DNA of 64,000 bases from WQUF01 sp031549525 (GCA_031549525.1 JAVBPQ010000060.1:27656-91655), one strand, 5' to 3'. Numbered from the stretch's first letter, positions 43,030 to 52,494 are shown. Numbers and translations are program-made. The notes: generated from the letters alone by a model not told the origin.

Positions 43030-44034
43030 ATGCTTAATATTGGAATAATTGGCGTTGGACGTATTGGAAAGATGCACTGTGAAAATTTGGTGCGCTATAT
43101 ACCAAACGCTAATGTTGTAGCTATTGCTGATTTATTTGTTGACGACCACAAAGAATGGATTGATGCACTTTCTATAAAAAAATGCTATAAGGAGTATAAG
43201 GACCTTTTAAACGATAAAGAAGTTGCTGCTGTTGTGATATCTACGTCTACAAACACTCATGCTGAGATTGCAATAGCAGCAGCAGAAGCAAAAAAAGATA
43301 TATTTCTTGAAAAACCTATCGATGTGGAAGTTAGCCGCATCGATTCGATCCTTGAAGCAGTTAAAAAAGCAGGTGTTAAGCTTCAGATAGGATTTAACAG
43401 GCGCTTTGATCATAATTTTTCGAAACTAAGACAGGTTCTTGAATCAGGAGAGATTGGTGAGCCTCATATAATTAGAATTGCATCAAGGGATCCAGCTCCA
43501 CCACCAATTTCATATGTTAAGGTTTCAGGAGGATTATTCCTTGATATGATGATTCACGATTTTGATATGATGCGCTATATATCTGGCAGCGACATTGTTG
43601 AAATTTTTGTAAATAGTGCAGTTTTAATCAATCCTGAAATTGGAGAAGCTGGAGATGTTGATACAGCCATTGTAACTGTTAAGCTTGCAAATGGAGCATT
43701 AGGTGTAATTGATAATAGCCGCCAAGCAGTTTATGGTTACGATCAGAGGGTTGAATTATTTGGATCAAAGGGCATGGCTTCTGCAAGCAATGATAAGCCT
43801 ACTACTGTTGAGGTTTCAACTGCAAAGTGCGTAACTACAGATAAAATACCTTACTTTTTCTTAGATAGATATACGCAGGCCTTCTTAGATGAATTTAATT
43901 CATTTGTGGATTCATGTTTAAATGATACACCTGTTAAGGTTGATGGGCTTGATGGAAAAAGAGCAGTTCAGGTTGCCCTTGCTGCTGCTGAATCAAATCG
44001 TACAGGATTGCCTGTGAAAATAAAATTGGATTAA
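43030..44034 (+). CDS. iolG: Inositol 2-dehydrogenase
   Basis: Oxidises myo-inositol to 2-keto-myo-inositol with NAD+. 334 residues. N-terminal Rossmann motif GIIGVGRIGKMHCENL, catalytic EKPIDVEV lysine, and LDMMIHDFDMMRYISG with the Asp/His pair conserved in IolG. It follows the binding-protein gene by 16 bases and AAAGGAG. A scyllo- or chiro-inositol dehydrogenase cannot be excluded. Confidence 0.9.
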   Translation: MLNIGIIGVGRIGKMHCENLVRYIPNANVVAIADLFVDDHKEWIDALSIKKCYKEYKDLLNDKEVAAVVISTSTNTHAEIAIAAAEAKKDIFLEKPIDVEVSRIDSILEAVKKAGVKLQIGFNRRFDHNFSKLRQVLESGEIGEPHIIRIASRDPAPPPISYVKVSGGLFLDMMIHDFDMMRYISGSDIVEIFVNSAVLINPEIGEAGDVDTAIVTVKLANGALGVIDNSRQAVYGYDQRVELFGSKGMASASNDKPTTVEVSTAKCVTTDKIPYFFLDRYTQAFLDEFNSFVDSCLNDTPVKVDGLDGKRAVQVALAAAESNRTGLPVKIKLD

Positions 44035-44041
44035 GTTTAAG

Positions 44042-44070
44042 CGCCACAAGTTGATTTTTGTGGCGTTTTT
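44042..44070 (+). terminator. Terminator after iolG
   Basis: CGCCACAA / TTGTGGCG stem followed by TTTTT; it ends the first iol/ABC operon. Confidence 0.85.
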
Positions 44071-44127
44071 ATATAATATTAATTGGTATAAACTTATTTG
44101 AATTAGATAATGATTGGAGGTTATATC

Positions 44128-45144
44128 ATGCAGGATAAAATGCAAGCAAAAAATATCACTATAAAGGATATTGCAAAAGCCACGGGTACATCTTACACCA
44201 CCGTTTCAAGAGCTTTAAATGGAAAAGCTGGTGTGAGCAAAAAGACGAGAGAATATGTATTGATAGAGGCAAAGAAAATGGGTTATAGCCAAAACGCTAT
44301 TGCACGTAATCTTGTGATGAAAAAGACAAATACAATTGGTCTTATTGTGCCTGATATAACCAATCCATTTTTTGCAGAAATTTCATTTGCTGTAGAACAT
44401 TATGCTATTGAGAGGGGATATAGTGTTATTTTGAGCAACACCATATGGAACTCAAAAATAGAAAAAAAACGATTGGATTTGATGCTTAGCAATAGAGTTG
44501 ATGGTATAATCATAAAAAATGCAGATGATACCATAAATTTTGATTATACAAGTTTAGGAAGGCCTGTTATTTTACTAAGTTCAGGTATGGAAAATGTTGT
44601 ATCTAGCGTAGACTATGATGACATAGAAGGGGGATTTCTTGCTACTGAGCATTTAATAAGATGTGGCTATAAGAGGATTGCCTTTATTGGAGGCGAAAAG
44701 CTTTCCTGTGCATTTAAGTTTAGGCATGCAGGGTATGAAAAAGCTCTTAAACAGTATGGGTTTGATATTAATCCTGATTACGTAAAGCATGGGAATTTTA
44801 CAATTGATTGTGGGGATAGGCTCGCATCAGAATTATTTAAAATGGAGAAAAGACCAGATGCCACTGTTTGTTTAAATGATATGGTAGCATTTGGAGCAGT
44901 CCAAGCTGCTTTAAGGCATGGGATAAAGATACCTGATGAGTTTGGTGTTATAGGCTATGATGACATTTATTTTTCAGGATTATCTCAAATTCAGCTTACT
45001 ACTATTTCTCAAAGCTCATTATCTATGGGAAAAATGGCTGCAGAGATACTTATAAATGAAATAGAATCTAGTGAATATAATCCTACAAAAATTTTATTAA
45101 CCCCCACATTAAAGGTTAGAAATACTACAAGGAAAATTAATTAG
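44128..45144 (+). CDS. LacI-family transcriptional regulator
   Basis: 338 residues: HTH ITIKDIAKATGTSYTTVSRAL with hinge SQNAIARNLVMKKTNTIG, then a sugar-binding core (~65-338). Start at 44128 after GGAGG; the in-frame ATG at 44110 precedes that site. It is placed between the ABC-iolG operon and the iolE/iolR genes, and is the natural candidate to bind GCAAACGTTTGC at 37703. Its ligand may be an inositol or a breakdown product. Confidence 0.88.
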   Translation: MQDKMQAKNITIKDIAKATGTSYTTVSRALNGKAGVSKKTREYVLIEAKKMGYSQNAIARNLVMKKTNTIGLIVPDITNPFFAEISFAVEHYAIERGYSVILSNTIWNSKIEKKRLDLMLSNRVDGIIIKNADDTINFDYTSLGRPVILLSSGMENVVSSVDYDDIEGGFLATEHLIRCGYKRIAFIGGEKLSCAFKFRHAGYEKALKQYGFDINPDYVKHGNFTIDCGDRLASELFKMEKRPDATVCLNDMVAFGAVQAALRHGIKIPDEFGVIGYDDIYFSGLSQIQLTTISQSSLSMGKMAAEILINEIESSEYNPTKILLTPTLKVRNTTRKIN

Positions 45145-45196
45145 AGGTTAGAACTATTTCCCCTTTAAAAAGTTAGAGGAAATAGTTTTTATTTTA

Positions 45197-46093
45197 CTAT
45201 AAGCCAGTTTTTTCTCTAATAAATTTTCTAGCTTTTAATGCATACTCAAATGGATTTGCAATGGCAGGGTCTTGTTCTGCTTCAACAACCATCCATCCTT
45301 TATAATTGTTATTTTTAAGGACAGAAAAAGTGTGATCAAAGGAAATATCTCCATCTCCTGGAACTGTAAAAACGCCTCTTTTAACAGCCTCAAGGAAGGA
45401 CATCTTTTCTTTCTTTACCTCATCTAAAACATTTTTGCGAACATCTTTTAAATGAACGTGTACAATTCTATCTATGTATTTATCTATTAAAGAATCTACA
45501 GCCTCTTGGCTTCCTTCTGAGAAATAGATATGGCCTGTATCAAACAACAAATAAACATCCTTATTGGTAGAGTTCATAAACCTATCAATTTCCTCTGGAG
45601 TTTGAATTCCTGTTCCCATATGGTGGTGGAGGGAAACTTTCATTCCTTTTTCTTTTGCAAGCTCTGAAAGTTTATTCATACCGTGAGAAAGCTTTTTAAA
45701 GTCTTCATCTGAGGATATATATTTTTCATCGAAAATTGATTTATCTAGCCCTTGTATACTATGACCCTGTTCAGAACATCCTATCACCTTTGCTCCTAAT
45801 TCATACAGAAAATCTCTATGCCTAATAAAGGCTTCAATAGTTTCCTCTTCTTTTTTTGTAGTGAAAAAAGTTGAAAACCATGCATTGCAAATTTTTATAT
45901 TTCTTAAATCCAAATATTTTTTTAAAACCTCAGGATCTTTTGGATATTTATTTCCAACCTCGCTGCCACAAAAGCCAGCCAAAGCCATCTCACTTATACA
46001 CTGTTCAAAAGTGTTTTCTTTACCTAAGTCTGGAAGATCATCGTTTGTCCAGGCAATAGGCGCAATACCTAATAATATATTTTTAGAATCCAT
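45197..46093 (-). CDS. iolE: Myo-inosose-2 dehydratase
   Basis: Dehydrates 2-keto-myo-inositol to the trihydroxycyclohexane-dione. 298 residues of the TIM-barrel family: IAPIAWTNDDLPDLG at the start (typical of IolE), HHHMGTGIQTP, LFDTGHIYFSEG and HVHLKDVR supply the metal site. The minus-strand ATG at 46093 follows GGAGG; a longer frame would add 20 untypical residues. It lies 28 bases downstream of the DeoR gene on the same strand. Confidence 0.93.
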   Translation of the reverse strand: MDSKNILLGIAPIAWTNDDLPDLGKENTFEQCISEMALAGFCGSEVGNKYPKDPEVLKKYLDLRNIKICNAWFSTFFTTKKEEETIEAFIRHRDFLYELGAKVIGCSEQGHSIQGLDKSIFDEKYISSDEDFKKLSHGMNKLSELAKEKGMKVSLHHHMGTGIQTPEEIDRFMNSTNKDVYLLFDTGHIYFSEGSQEAVDSLIDKYIDRIVHVHLKDVRKNVLDEVKKEKMSFLEAVKRGVFTVPGDGDISFDHTFSVLKNNNYKGWMVVEAEQDPAIANPFEYALKARKFIREKTGL

Positions 46094-46121
46094 ATTTTTC
46101 CTCCATATTTGTAAATTATAT

Positions 46122-46898
46122 TTAAAAATAAATATTGACTTTATGTTTTTCAAAATATTCTTTAAATTCTTCAGGAGGGGCTTTTTCTGTTATAACCCCT
46201 TTTACCTTTGAAAGCTCTGAAAATGTCAATAAAGAAACATTATTCCATTTAGATGAATCTATGATTATATAAGTTTCATTGCTTCTCTCAATTGCAATCT
46301 TTTTTATCCTTGTTTCTTCTAAAACATTGTTTGTAAACCCTTCAGTGATTGAAGCCCCAGTTGCTGCGATAAATGCTTTTGAAATATTGTAGGAATTTAA
46401 ATTTTTTTCGGAAAATTCTCCAACAAATGAATTTGTTATCCTATTTAAAATCCCGCCTATTGAAATTAAGTTTATATTTTCAAGTTTAAAGCATTCATTT
46501 ATAATGTTTATATTGGATGTAATGACAGTTATATTTTTAGTCTTTATATATTTTGTTATAAAATATGATGTTGTACCTGAGTCTAAGAAAATTGTTTCAT
46601 TGTCCTTTATGAGGTTTGCTGCAATAGTAGCAATGTATTCTTTTTGATAGATATTTTTAATTTCACGGGTGTAAAATGGCTCTGTAGTGAAATTTTCTCT
46701 TTTATTTAACTTTATACCCCCGTAAACTTTATGGATTAAGCCATAGTCTAAAAGGATATCGATATCTCGCCTCATAGTAGCCATAGATACATTAAAATGA
46801 TTACAAAGTTCATCTAGTCTACACATTTCTCTTTCTTTTATGTAGTCTTCAAGGGCCTTTAATCTTTGCTCTCTCAATTTTGCATCACTCGCTTTCAT
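46122..46898 (-). CDS. DeoR-family regulator, IolR-like
   Basis: 258 residues with an N-terminal DeoR HTH (CRLDELCNHFNVSMATMRRDI, one residue beyond a motif window, at ~27-47) and a C-terminal sugar-phosphate-sensing domain (FLDSGTTSYFITKYI, ISIGGILN). It is divergent from iolB, and the gap between them has tandem 11-mers like those of B. subtilis IolR. It probably represses both iolR-iolE and iolB-iolA and is released by an inositol catabolite such as a phosphorylated deoxyketogluconate. Confidence 0.85.
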   Translation of the reverse strand: MKASDAKLREQRLKALEDYIKEREMCRLDELCNHFNVSMATMRRDIDILLDYGLIHKVYGGIKLNKRENFTTEPFYTREIKNIYQKEYIATIAANLIKDNETIFLDSGTTSYFITKYIKTKNITVITSNINIINECFKLENINLISIGGILNRITNSFVGEFSEKNLNSYNISKAFIAATGASITEGFTNNVLEETRIKKIAIERSNETYIIIDSSKWNNVSLLTFSELSKVKGVITEKAPPEEFKEYFEKHKVNIYF

Positions 46899-46906
46899 TA
46901 CTCTAA

Positions 46907-46935
46907 ATTATAAAAGTTCTTATTGCTAAAATCAA
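46907..46935 (-). promoter_or_regulatory. Promoter of the iolR-like/iolE operon
   Basis: Minus strand TTGATT, 17 bases, TATAAT. The -35 box overlaps the first IolR-type 11-mer, which implies autorepression. Confidence 0.65.
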
Positions 46936-46951
46936 TAGTTTATGCTAATAT
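46923..46951 (+). promoter_or_regulatory. Promoter of iolB-iolA operon
   Basis: TTGCTA (46923-46928), 17 bases, TAATAT (46946-46951). An 11-mer operator lies in the spacer and two more directly after the -10 box. Confidence 0.55.
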
Positions 46952-46985
46952 ATTATCAAAAGTTTATCAAAAGTTTATCGTAAAA
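46929..46985. promoter_or_regulatory. Tandem IolR-type operator repeats
   Basis: AAATCAATAGT (46929-46939), TTATCAAAAGT (46953-46963) and TTATCAAAAGT (46964-46974) in direct orientation, the last two abutting, and a weaker fourth copy at 46975-46985. The first fits the 11-mer consensus WRAYCAADARD recalled for B. subtilis IolR fully, the others at 10 of 11. Confidence 0.7.
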
Positions 46986-47018
46986 TATACAAAACCATAA
47001 AAAGGATGGGATTTTTAT

Positions 47019-47807
47019 ATGGTGTTTAATAATGGACCTTTATTGCAAGGTTATAATGTTTTAACTGAAGAATTTGGTATTCATAAAGAAATGATGATGG
47101 ATATAGGTGTTTATTTATTTTCTGAAAGAGAAGAAAAGGTTTTTTTAGATGATATAAAGGAGACAGCGTTTTTGCTTCTTGGAGGTCACATAGAAATAAG
47201 CTGGGACGATGAAAAAAGAGAAGCTAATAGAAAAAGCTTATTTGATGAAAAGCCAACATGCCTTCATGTTCCTAAAGGTGTTTTAGTTAAGATTAGAGCT
47301 TTTGAAGAATCAGAAGTTTTAATTCAGAAGACCACTAATAAAAAAAGTTTTCCATCAGTTTATTATTTGCCTTCAGATCTTAAAGAGGTTATTTTAGGGG
47401 ATGGAGTTTATCAAGATACTGCAAGAAGAGTTATAAGAGATATCTTTAATATAGAAAATGCGCAAGATTCAAATATGGTTTTAGGGGAGATAATAAGCTT
47501 ACCAGGGCGTTGGTCTAGCTATCCTCCTCACTCACACAGACAGCCAGAAGTCTATTATTACAGATTTGATAAGCCTCAAGGGTTTGGATGCTGCATCATT
47601 GGAGATGATGCCTTTGTTGTAAAAGATAGAAGTTTTTCAACAATTCCTGGTGGATTATGCCATCCGCAAAATACTGCTCCTGGTTATGCTATGTACTACA
47701 CTTGGATGATTCGTCATTTTGATTTAGATCCATGGAATGAGAGAATATTTGATGAAGATCATAAATGGCTTTTAGGACAAAATCCAGATATATGGCAACC
47801 TAAGTAA
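47019..47807 (+). CDS. iolB: 5-deoxy-glucuronate isomerase
   Basis: Converts 5-deoxy-D-glucuronate to 2-deoxy-5-keto-D-gluconate. 262 residues with the cupin metal site in GRWSSYPPHSHRQPEVYYYR and the later GGLCHPQNTAPGYAMYY. It heads the plus-strand operon iolB-tal-iolD-iolA. Confidence 0.95.
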   Translation: MVFNNGPLLQGYNVLTEEFGIHKEMMMDIGVYLFSEREEKVFLDDIKETAFLLLGGHIEISWDDEKREANRKSLFDEKPTCLHVPKGVLVKIRAFEESEVLIQKTTNKKSFPSVYYLPSDLKEVILGDGVYQDTARRVIRDIFNIENAQDSNMVLGEIISLPGRWSSYPPHSHRQPEVYYYRFDKPQGFGCCIIGDDAFVVKDRSFSTIPGGLCHPQNTAPGYAMYYTWMIRHFDLDPWNERIFDEDHKWLLGQNPDIWQPK

Positions 47808-47833
47808 GAGTTTATTAAATTGGAGGTTTAATT

Positions 47834-48889
47834 ATGCAAGATAAAAAAAGCCCTTTATTAGAGATGACTTTGAAAACGAAAACAGAATTTTGGAATGATT
47901 CCTGCTCAATACCTGATTTAAAATATGCTCTAGGATATGGTGCAGTTGGTGCTACTACAAATCCTGTAATCGTTGGAGAAGTTTTAAAAAAAGATATGGA
48001 CAGCTATAGAGACCAAATTAAGGAGATGGTTTCTAGTATGAAAAAAGCTACAGAAGATGAGATTGGCTGGGCTCTAAATGAGTCAATGGCTAAAGACGGA
48101 GCAAAGCTTTTAGAAGATGCTTACGAAAAATCAAATGGTAAAAATGGATATATTTCAATTCAAACTAATACAAAGTATTTTAAAAATGAAGAGAAGATAA
48201 TTGAGCAAGCTTCCCATTTTAATACTTTGACTAAAAATATAATGGTGAAAATGCCTGTTACAGAAGCAGGTATTATCGCAATTGAAGAATGTACTTATAG
48301 AGGGATTACAGTAAATGCCACAGTATCATTTAGCGTTCCTCAGGCTATTGCAGTTGCTGAAGCTATTGAAAGAGGGCTAAATCGCCGTGAAAAAGAAGGG
48401 AAATCCATGCTCTATCCAGTTTGTACCATAATGATAGGTAGGGTTGACGATTGGCTAAAAAATGCAGTGCAAGAGGAGAAGCTTGTTATTGATCCAGATG
48501 CTCTTGAATTTGCAGGAGTTTATGTCTTTAAGAATGCTTATAAGATTTACAAAGAAAAAAAATATAGAACTAGGCTTTTAGCTGCAGCTTACAGAAATCA
48601 TCATCATTGGTCAGAATTTATTGGAGGAGATGTTTCCTTAACAATACCAAGTAAATTTATACGAATGTTTAATGCATCTGATATTGAATGCATTGAGAGG
48701 ATGGATAATCCTATGGATGAGAGGAAACTTTCTCAATTAAGAAAGATAAAAGATTTTAACAGAGCTTTTGAATCAGATGGGATGACTGTTCCTGAATTTA
48801 ATACATTTGGTGCCACAAGAAGAACTCTTATGCAGTTTTTAAATGGTTACGATGATATGATTGGAATAATAAGAGGTTTTATGGTATAG
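47834..48889 (+). CDS. Transaldolase-family protein in the inositol operon
   Basis: 351 residues of the transaldolase/fructose-6-phosphate aldolase superfamily: GAVGATTNPVIVGEVL near the N-terminus, IMVKMPVTEAGI with the Schiff-base lysine, GITVNATVSFSVPQAIAVA, and a late Ser/Arg-rich phosphate-site region. It sits between iolB and iolD, where IolC or IolJ would be expected, and neither of those is in the window. It may cleave the deoxyketogluconate or its phosphate, or act on another sugar. The exact reaction is not known to me. Confidence 0.75.
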   Translation: MQDKKSPLLEMTLKTKTEFWNDSCSIPDLKYALGYGAVGATTNPVIVGEVLKKDMDSYRDQIKEMVSSMKKATEDEIGWALNESMAKDGAKLLEDAYEKSNGKNGYISIQTNTKYFKNEEKIIEQASHFNTLTKNIMVKMPVTEAGIIAIEECTYRGITVNATVSFSVPQAIAVAEAIERGLNRREKEGKSMLYPVCTIMIGRVDDWLKNAVQEEKLVIDPDALEFAGVYVFKNAYKIYKEKKYRTRLLAAAYRNHHHWSEFIGGDVSLTIPSKFIRMFNASDIECIERMDNPMDERKLSQLRKIKDFNRAFESDGMTVPEFNTFGATRRTLMQFLNGYDDMIGIIRGFMV

Positions 48890-48904
48890 GAGGTTTAAAA
48901 TAAA

Positions 48905-50824
48905 ATGAAAACTTTGCGTTTAACAATGGCTCAAGCTCTCATTAAATTTTTAAATAACCAATATGTAGAATTTGATGGTGTAGAGCAGCGTTTTGTAAAA
49001 GGTATCTTTTCTGTCTTTGGTCATGGAAATGTCTTAGGCTTAGGTCAAGCGATGGAAGAGGATTTAGGGGAGCTTGAGTTTTATCAAGGAAGAAATGAAC
49101 AAGGTATGGCTCATGCTGCAGTTGCCTTTGCAAAACAAAGATTAAGAAAGCAAATTTTTGCCTGCACATCTTCAGTAGGACCAGGTGCTGCAAATATGGT
49201 CACAGCTGCTGCAACTGCGACTGCAAACAATATTCCTATTTTGCTCTTGCCAGGAGATGTATATGCATCCCGCCAACCTGACCCAGTTCTTCAGCAGATA
49301 GAGCAAACGTGCGATTTATCTATTAGTACCAATGATGCTTTTAGGGCTGTGAGCAAGTACTGGGATAGAGTTTCTCGCCCTGATCAATTGATGTCAGCTA
49401 TGATAAATGCCATACGTGTCTTAACTTGTACTTTTGATACAGGAGCAGTCACAATTGCACTTCCTCAGGATGTCCAAGGGGAAAGCTATGATTATCCAGA
49501 ATATTTCTTTAAGAAAAGGGTTCATAGGATAGATAGAACTATACCCACTGATGAAATGGTAAATGATGCAGTTGAAATTATAAAAGAGTCTAAAAAGCCG
49601 CTTATAATATGTGGTGGTGGTGTCAGATACTCAGAAGCTTGGGATAGCTTAGCTGATTTTTCAAATGATTTCAATATTCCATTTGGTGAAACTCAAGCAG
49701 GAAAATCTGCAATACCTTATGATTTTCCTCTTAATTTAGGTGGCGTTGGAGTTACAGGAGGGCTTTGCGCAAATGTTATTGCAAAGGATGCAGATTTAAT
49801 AATAGGCATTGGAACTAGATTTACTGATTTTACAACAGCGTCAAAATCCTTATTTAATGAAAATGCTAAATTTATAAATATAAATACATCTTATTTTCAT
49901 GGAGGAAAATTTGATGGATTGAAAGTCATAGCTGATGCAAAGGTCGCAATGGATATATTGAGCAAAAAGCTTAAAGAAATATGTTATAAATCAGACTATA
50001 AAGATGAGATAAATTCTGCAAAAAAAAGATGGAATGAAGAGATCAAAAGACTCTTTAGTGTAAAATATTCAGGAGATGATTTTAAACCAGAAGTTCCTGG
50101 ACATTTAGATGATAAACTTTCAGAATATGTTAAAGCCCTTAAATCCAGTCTAACTCAGACTGAAGTTTTAGGAGAGATTCAAAATCTTATAGATGATGAT
50201 GCAATTGTAATTGGATCTTCAGGGAGTTTGCCAGGGTGTATGCAGAGAATATGGCTTCCAAAGAAGAGAAACACCTACAACATGGAATATGGTTACTCCT
50301 GCATGGGTTATGAAATTTGCGGAGCTCTTGGAGTTAAGATTGCAGAGGAGGAAAAGGAAGTATATGCTATGGTTGGCGATGGAAGCTTTATGATGCTCCA
50401 TTCTGAACTTCCTTCTAGTATTCAGCATAATAAGAAGATAAATGTGGTTGTCTTTGACAATTCAGGCTTTGGATGTATAAATAATCTCCAGATGTCTCAA
50501 GGAATGGGAAGTTTTGGAACAGAGTTTCGTTTTAATAATAAGAAAGATTGCGATATATGCACTGTGGATTTTGCTAAAATAGGTGAAGGCTATGGAGCAG
50601 TAGGCTATAAGGTTACAACATTAGAAGAGCTTAAATTTGCAATTTTAGATGCAAAGAAACAAACTAGATCTGTAGTGATAGATATCAAGGTTCTTCCAAA
50701 GACAATGACAAATGGTTATGAGGCATGGTGGAATGTTGGAGTTGCAAGTGTATCTAAAAAAGAATCTATAGAGAAAGCTTATAAAGAGAAAATGGAGCAT
50801 TTTAATAATGCTAGAAAATATTAA
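48905..50824 (+). CDS. iolD: 3D-(3,5/4)-trihydroxycyclohexane-1,2-dione acylhydrolase (ThDP)
   Basis: Opens the cyclohexane-dione ring to give 5-deoxy-glucuronate. 639 residues with three thiamine-diphosphate-enzyme domains: FYQGRNEQGMAHAAVAFAK with the ThDP-activating Glu, a central Rossmann-like domain (~195-350), and a C-terminal ThDP/Mg site beginning MVGDGSFMM and ending VFDNSGFGCINNLQ. Start after AGGAGG; 13 bases separate it from iolA. Confidence 0.95.
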   Translation: MKTLRLTMAQALIKFLNNQYVEFDGVEQRFVKGIFSVFGHGNVLGLGQAMEEDLGELEFYQGRNEQGMAHAAVAFAKQRLRKQIFACTSSVGPGAANMVTAAATATANNIPILLLPGDVYASRQPDPVLQQIEQTCDLSISTNDAFRAVSKYWDRVSRPDQLMSAMINAIRVLTCTFDTGAVTIALPQDVQGESYDYPEYFFKKRVHRIDRTIPTDEMVNDAVEIIKESKKPLIICGGGVRYSEAWDSLADFSNDFNIPFGETQAGKSAIPYDFPLNLGGVGVTGGLCANVIAKDADLIIGIGTRFTDFTTASKSLFNENAKFININTSYFHGGKFDGLKVIADAKVAMDILSKKLKEICYKSDYKDEINSAKKRWNEEIKRLFSVKYSGDDFKPEVPGHLDDKLSEYVKALKSSLTQTEVLGEIQNLIDDDAIVIGSSGSLPGCMQRIWLPKKRNTYNMEYGYSCMGYEICGALGVKIAEEEKEVYAMVGDGSFMMLHSELPSSIQHNKKINVVVFDNSGFGCINNLQMSQGMGSFGTEFRFNNKKDCDICTVDFAKIGEGYGAVGYKVTTLEELKFAILDAKKQTRSVVIDIKVLPKTMTNGYEAWWNVGVASVSKKESIEKAYKEKMEHFNNARKY

Positions 50825-50837
50825 AAAGGGTGATAAA

Positions 50838-52340
50838 ATGGAAAAATTAAAATTCTTTGCAGGCGGAAAATGGATTGAGTCAAAAACTGAAAAATATATG
50901 AATGTGTATAATCCAAGTACAGGAGAGGTTATTGCTCTTGCTCCTTGTTGTACTAAAGATGAGGTGAATTATGCTGTAGAATGTGCAAATAATGCTTATC
51001 CAGCTTGGGCAGATACTCCTGTTATGAAGAGAGTTCAGATCTTATATAAACTAAGAGATTTGCTTATTAAAAATATGGAAGAGCTTACAAGACTAGTTGC
51101 AACCGAACATGGAAAATCATGGCAGGATGCAGAAGGAGATGTCTTAAAGGCGAAAGAAGCTACTGAAGTTGCAATAAGCATGCCTTCTTTGATGATGGGT
51201 GAATCTTTAATGGATACATCACAAGATATAGATACGGTTTTATATAGGGAGCCTTTGGGGGTTTTTGCAGGAATCACTCCTTTTAATTTTCCTGCTATGA
51301 TACCTATGGGGTGGATGACTCCTTTGTGCATAGCTTGCGGAAATACTATAGTTTTAAAAACTGCCAGCATGACTCCACAGACTAGCTTAAGGATTGCAGA
51401 GCTTTATCAAGAAGCAGGTCTTCCTGATGGTGTTATAAATATAGTTACAACAAGCCGTGTAGAAGCTGAAATTTTACTTAATCATCCTGCAGTTCGTGGA
51501 ATTTCTTTTGTAGGATCTACAAAGGTTGGAAAGCATGTTTATTCTACTGCTGCAGCAAATGGAAAGCGTGTTCAAGCTCTTTGCGAGGCTAAAAACCATG
51601 CTCTTGTTTTAAAAGATGCTCCAATTGAGAGGACGGCAGCAGGGATTATTAACTCTGCTTTTGGCTGCGCTGGAGAGCGCTGTATGGCACTTCCAGTTAT
51701 TGTAGTTGAAAATTCTATTGCAGATAAGCTTGTAGCTTCTATTGTAGAAAAGGCTAAAGCGTTAAAAATTGGCCCTGCTTATGAAAAGGATACAGATCTA
51801 GGACCTGTTGTAACAGAAGAGCATAGGCAATCTATACTAGGGTGGATTGAAAAAGGCTTAGAAGAGGGGGCAACTCTTGCACTTGATGGTAGAAATTGTG
51901 TTGTTAAAGGATTTGAAAATGGATTTTATCTAGGACCAACAATTTTAGATAATGTAACAGAAGAGATGACAGTTGGAGCGACTGAGATATTTGGACCTGT
52001 ACTTTGTGTTAAGAGGGTTAAAGATTTTAATGAAGGGCTTAAAATTATGAACAATAATCCATTTGCAAATGGTTCTGTTATATTCACTCAAAATGGATAT
52101 TATGCAAGAGAGTTTCAAAAGAGGACCCATGGTGGAATGGTAGGCATTAATGTTGGTATCCCTGTTCCTATAGGTATCTTCCCATTTTCAGGACATAAAA
52201 ACTCCTTCTTTGGAGATGCTCACTGTCTTGGAAAAGATAGCGTGAGATTTTATACTGAGACTAAATGCGTAACAACACGATGGTTTGATGAGGAAGAGAT
52301 AAAAAGAGAGAAAGTTGATTCATGGGATGGTACAATTTAA
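50838..52340 (+). CDS. iolA: Methylmalonate/malonate-semialdehyde dehydrogenase (CoA-acylating)
   Basis: Oxidises malonate semialdehyde from inositol to acetyl-CoA, CO2 and NADH. 500 residues of the aldehyde dehydrogenase family: FAGITPFNFPAMIPMGWM, FVGSTKVGKHVY (NAD loop) and FGCAGERCMAL with the catalytic Cys. The ATG at 50838 (MEKLKFFAGGKW) follows AAAGGGTG; an earlier frame start inside iolD is unlikely. Last gene of the operon. Confidence 0.94.
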   Translation: MEKLKFFAGGKWIESKTEKYMNVYNPSTGEVIALAPCCTKDEVNYAVECANNAYPAWADTPVMKRVQILYKLRDLLIKNMEELTRLVATEHGKSWQDAEGDVLKAKEATEVAISMPSLMMGESLMDTSQDIDTVLYREPLGVFAGITPFNFPAMIPMGWMTPLCIACGNTIVLKTASMTPQTSLRIAELYQEAGLPDGVINIVTTSRVEAEILLNHPAVRGISFVGSTKVGKHVYSTAAANGKRVQALCEAKNHALVLKDAPIERTAAGIINSAFGCAGERCMALPVIVVENSIADKLVASIVEKAKALKIGPAYEKDTDLGPVVTEEHRQSILGWIEKGLEEGATLALDGRNCVVKGFENGFYLGPTILDNVTEEMTVGATEIFGPVLCVKRVKDFNEGLKIMNNNPFANGSVIFTQNGYYAREFQKRTHGGMVGINVGIPVPIGIFPFSGHKNSFFGDAHCLGKDSVRFYTETKCVTTRWFDEEEIKREKVDSWDGTI

Positions 52341-52408
52341 GATGGTCAACACATGCAAAACTTTATATAAAATTACTCATATGAACCTATTATAGAAATT
52401 ATACAAAG

Positions 52409-52448
52409 AGAAGCTTTCATTTGGAGAAGTCCTTAAGGAAGCTTTTTT
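52409..52448 (+). terminator. Terminator after iolA
   Basis: AAGCTTTC pairs with GGAAGCTT (one G-T), enclosing GGA/TCC, followed by TTTTTT. Confidence 0.65.
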
Positions 52449-52494
52449 ATATCATTCGTTTAAAGGAAGAATGTTAATTATAGGGGTGAATTTT

